From Uloborus plumipes (lineage: Eukaryota > Arthropoda > Arachnida > Araneae > Uloboridae): a stretch of 64,000 bases of DNA. The notes under the pieces were generated by a model. The model ran no database searches and was not told where the DNA came from. It worked only from the letters and a program-made list of their open reading frames with translations. Shown here piece by piece: positions 62,201-64,000 of the stretch. The position numbers and the translations under genes were made by a program. Each line of letters begins with the position of its first letter. Position 1 is the first letter of the stretch. The stretch spans positions 105,312 through 169,311 of the forward strand of contig JAXGGA010001102.1 in assembly GCA_038373865.1 (NCBI GenBank), given 5' to 3'.

Positions 62201-63160
62201 AATTTTCTGAAAAAGTTGTACTACTTTCCCTCCATGTTTTCTAAAGTCAAAGCATTCTGTAAGTCTTGTGAGAGTTGTTTAGCTAACAAGCCCAAACCAA
62301 GTAAATCAAAACCTGAATTCATTTCAAAATCTGGATTGGTTAGTGGACAGAGTCTTTCAATAGATTGTGTGGGGAAATTGTGTCGTTCCACAGATGGGAA
62401 ATTTTTTATTTTAACAATTCTAGATCAGTATTCAAGATTTTTGGAAACTTATGCCCTAAGCAGTATAACATCATCTGTAATTATTAGGTGTCTGAATGAT
62501 TATTTTTCAAGCTATGGTATTCCCAAAGTAATTCTTTCCGACAATGCTAAGAACTTCATTTCGGACGAAATCGAGTCATTTTTCAAGAGTTTAAATATAG
62601 ATCATAGGAAATCATCCATTTATTTACCTTCGACGAACGGCTTGGTGGAAAGGTGCCACCGAATTTTAAAGGAGTCAATAGCATCTATTTCAGAAAATAC
62701 CTTCGAATGGTCTCAGAAACTTCTATTGTTTAAACTGCACTACAATGCCAGTGTTCATAGCGTTACCAATTTTTCTCCTGCCCAACTATTTTTCGGTAGG
62801 GAAATTAATACTCCTATGAATATTTTTTCTGATCCAATTGTAGGCCCTCAATACGACAAATATATCAAACAAATTAATGAATCCTCTAAGGAAAATAAAG
62901 CCTTAGTTATTGAAAGTGAAGCAAAGTTTTTTGATCAGCACAAAAGTCAACTCAAAGGCAGAAAAGTCACTGAATTTAAGGATGGCGATAGGGTCTTCAT
63001 AAAAAATTTTCACAAGCCATATGTTTTTATGCCAAAGTATAAAGGTCCTTATTTCATAACCAAAAAATTTAGAAATAACAACTATCTGGTTCAAAATGTT
63101 AATGATTCAACCGAAAAACCAATTAAACTGCATTTTAGTAAAATTTTTAGTGCTAATTAA
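59237..63160 (+). CDS. pol: Ty3/gypsy Pol polyprotein (protease, RT, RNase H, integrase)
   Basis: A 1307-codon frame with no stop. Order of domains: a polar linker (1-120); aspartic protease with Asp-Ser-Gly-Ala at 155-158 and ILGYDF near 229; a linker; reverse transcriptase with PYPIP near 467, catalytic Asp in VLDLKAAFF (561), LPFGS and FLDD (623-626); RNase H with TDAS (Asp772), Glu813 in RREL, Asp838 in LTDAK and Asp880; an H2C2 zinc-binding region (His978, His981, CKSCESC 1008-1014); integrase core with Asp1043, Asp1102 and Glu1138 (35 residues between the last two); and a GPY/F-type motif KGPYFITKKF near 1269. All catalytic residues are present. The product would be made as a Gag-Pol fusion by -1 slippage; ATG 59237 lies just after the slip site and is the first Met. 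No chromodomain is seen. Confidence 0.96.
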   Translation: MGFRDNSNGLCKDAETHNEDNFRIGPSTLPFSSNVHTNQTMSHSEYDKKQAVGKNQTNATTDLKFGSTSRWANSDYVNFDAQRMNSNLNSNVSKLENIDRGQLDSSPQNSNNTKNFANVQYESNVKVVMSCTNSDNSLPIIQITVASNHYEALLDSGANLSLIQQEALTKMKQTTKIHYVSRSVRIKTINNDYVPYSSAIDLKFKIQDKWFSGLFFVTNFNWNSNYSIILGYDFFHRNKIILDSVNKRIISDKTTLHFMTSNSNQTMNVVNSDETTVESCSKSQNCNKSDNIIKIKSPSNLRIKSNSFEIISLRTPKELKNSKLLIFSPGNIKKSCSMLDSIHYAKDSNSFSIIIENTSNNDLVIQKGQNLGSVQEFFENDIIQSTNQTEVLQINHLNMQEILNLRKDELSIHDFDLNHLNECDRVKMQKLLMDNYPVFSKSYKTLGCTDAVIPEFKTLHEFPLQSKPYPIPRIAHAFAQQEIKQLLEAGIIEETKSNYCFPIIFVRKTPNTNEPEQNLKFRMVVDYRLLNAITEPYKICLPKINDIIQNIAGKKLYCVLDLKAAFFQIKLRPQDREKLAFCSELGNFQPTRLPFGSRLSTSYFHMLISKALGHLKGPNLQFFLDDIIIASQSIQEQMEILQTVFDRLKLFNLTLDPKKLQLCKPSINYLGYTVNSNGFSPSENNINKVTKFPTPKNMKQVQTFLGMTNYFRHLIHKYAEIVSPIVNLTKKNVPFFWSHECQDAFDQIQDTILKKPTLKSFTPNAPIFLVTDASREALSAILMQRVNDVFVPIEFYSKKLSPAESRYPSIRRELYAIFASVKHFREQLLGIPFTILTDAKTLTNFIQLDKQPDIVCRWMLFLQDFTYNIEHIEGSLNPSDYLSRVYDEELTTNNLNLFQPKHDLSNQIIFQEQQQDKDVLDIIDKLKNNEGNFSKEFCVNEDNILQKCIKVKRRGKTQTVKRIYIPSKLVIPCIENAHIPHFGTQKTYNFLKKLYYFPSMFSKVKAFCKSCESCLANKPKPSKSKPEFISKSGLVSGQSLSIDCVGKLCRSTDGKFFILTILDQYSRFLETYALSSITSSVIIRCLNDYFSSYGIPKVILSDNAKNFISDEIESFFKSLNIDHRKSSIYLPSTNGLVERCHRILKESIASISENTFEWSQKLLLFKLHYNASVHSVTNFSPAQLFFGREINTPMNIFSDPIVGPQYDKYIKQINESSKENKALVIESEAKFFDQHKSQLKGRKVTEFKDGDRVFIKNFHKPYVFMPKYKGPYFITKKFRNNNYLVQNVNDSTEKPIKLHFSKIFSAN

Positions 63161-63778
63161 TTCAAAAAAAAAAAAAAGAGAGAAGAAAAGAGTTTGAATA
63201 AAATTGAAATATGTATTGTAATGAAGTTTGAATTTCTTGCTGTTGTTTTGCTCAATTGTGTATTACATGTGGTGAAATAATAAGTTGAATGTCTTTATTT
63301 CTGAGACTCGCGACCTCAGAATTGTAATTTTTAGTTAGGCTGGTACTGCTAAGAGTTATTTTAGACAATTGCTTCAATTTTATCTATCATGTGTACATAC
63401 TGTAGTAATTCAAAAAGGAAAAAACATGTTCATTGCTATTATGAGAGAGTAAAAGCAGTTTTTCTTTGAAATTTATAAATTAATGATTCATATTTGGTAA
63501 AAAAAAATTTTTTTGGTTGATCATTCTTCTTTGGATCTGAAGTGATTCTTGAAAAGGCTGGGGTAAACCAATAATGTTTTGATTTTGACTTACCAAATTT
63601 TCAGATTGTGTTTCAATAATGTTTTGATTTTGACTTACCAAATTTTCAGATTGTGTTGCATTAATGTTTTGATTTTGACTTACCAATTTTTTAAATTATG
63701 TTATGATAATGAATGTTTTTGGTCCATTTTAAAATTGATTTTTTTTTGCATACGTTACACGTCACGTTTTTCTCTGCC
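63161..63778 (+). other. Untranslated region between Pol and 3' LTR
   Basis: About 620 bp without an env-like frame. It has an A-run at 63165-63177, an AATAAA at 63197 and the 45-bp repeats at 63571-63705. Confidence 0.6.
63571..63705. repeat. Three tandem copies of a 45-bp unit
   Basis: The unit ATAATGTTTTGATTTTGACT...TCAGATTGTGTTTCA is repeated three times with exactly 45-bp period; copies one and two differ at few positions, copy three is diverged at its end. On the minus strand all three are open and encode a 15-residue repeat with the core NLVSQNQNI. Confidence 0.9.
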
Positions 63779-63790
63779 GGGGGGTAGAGA
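63779..63790 (+). promoter_or_regulatory. Polypurine tract
   Basis: GGGGGGTAGAGA immediately precedes the TG of the 3' LTR. This is the position of the plus-strand DNA primer in LTR retrotransposons. One T interrupts the purines. Confidence 0.8.
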
Positions 63791-64000
63791 TGTGAAAGAA
63801 AGACTTTCACATTCCTCATTAATCCTACGCCAACACACGGCAACAAACCCTTGCTGTGCACCATGGAGATAGAAGAAGGAGAGAAATCTCCTACGTGTGG
63901 CAACACCTAAAAACGGCGATAAAATTTCACTTTTCCGCCAGGATCGCTGCAATCTTTACTGTAGACGTTGTTATGGGCAACGAGACGGCGGGGTGCCAAG
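63791..64000 (+). repeat. 3' LTR, truncated by window end
   Basis: Identical to 58111-58182 for 72 bp, then different from the 5' LTR through the window end apart from a CGGCGATAAAAT block shared with 58552-58563. A deletion, insertion or recombination must separate the two. Confidence 0.8.

Larger units (their letters stand above)
58111..64000 (+). mobile_element. Ty3/gypsy-type LTR retrotransposon, gag deleted, 3' LTR cut by window end
   Basis: TGTGAAAGAAAGACTTTCAC opens both LTRs (58111 and 63791). A purine tract GGGGGGTAGAGA lies directly before the 3' LTR. Between them are a Gag-like basic tail, a frameshift-type heptamer and a complete 1307-aa Pol whose domain order (PR-RT-RNaseH-IN) is that of Ty3/gypsy elements. 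From LTR start to Pol there is only 1126 bp, too little for an LTR plus a full gag. No primer-binding site was recognised. The intact Pol suggests recent activity or supply of Gag by relatives. Confidence 0.93.

Overview
This is a eukaryotic, strongly AT-rich, gene-poor window with no complete host gene that I can recognise. Families present (Tc1/mariner, Helitron, Ty3-type LTR element, THAP-domain gene, tRNA-derived SINE, many MITEs, long TA and AC microsatellites) fit an arthropod genome. A chelicerate such as a spider is my best guess from the look of the THAP and Tc1 proteins, but that is inference from memory.

Layout. 1-525: end of a 651-bp palindromic MITE whose two full copies lie at 26600-27250 and 37018-37668. 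2278-5773: a minus-strand three-exon THAP-domain gene relic between 35-bp direct repeats, with a 90-bp MITE in its intron. 6469-7401: a CGATGAG-rich MITE and a SINE with target duplications. 12671-13834: a decayed Tc1 relic. 14906-16471: a nearly intact Tc1 element whose transposase frame has one stop codon. 17719-18163: an unidentified broken minus-strand frame with a GC-richer block upstream. 21049-22779: two MITEs. 26195-27540: a 236-bp triple tandem repeat split by a MITE. 30201-37668: further MITEs, one nested inside another. 41004-44072: a minus-strand Helitron relic split by a second Tc1 element. 49080-51676: a relic of a Ty3-like element that keeps zinc-knuckle, protease and LTR pieces but no polymerase. 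54584-56676: a 2.1-kb inverted repeat with about 1-kb arms carrying internal tandem units. 58111 to the window end: an LTR retrotransposon with an intact 1307-aa Pol.

The last element is the most informative. Pol (protease, reverse transcriptase, RNase H, zinc-binding and DDE integrase domains, GPY/F motif) is uninterrupted. It is preceded by a short basic Gag-like tail in another frame. The Gag stop codon directly follows a T TTA AAC heptamer in the Gag frame, with a 7-nt spacer and a possible 8-bp stem after it, which is the layout of a -1 ribosomal frameshift signal. The rest of gag is missing: between the LTR start and Pol there is only about 1.1 kb, and it includes a 136-bp intron-like segment. 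The two LTR copies agree for 72 bp and then diverge.

Between these elements lie long stretches of AT-rich sequence in which I see no supported gene; each is listed. Most predicted short reading frames there look like chance. Repeat families were recognised by comparing copies inside the window, so family names beyond superfamily level are not given.
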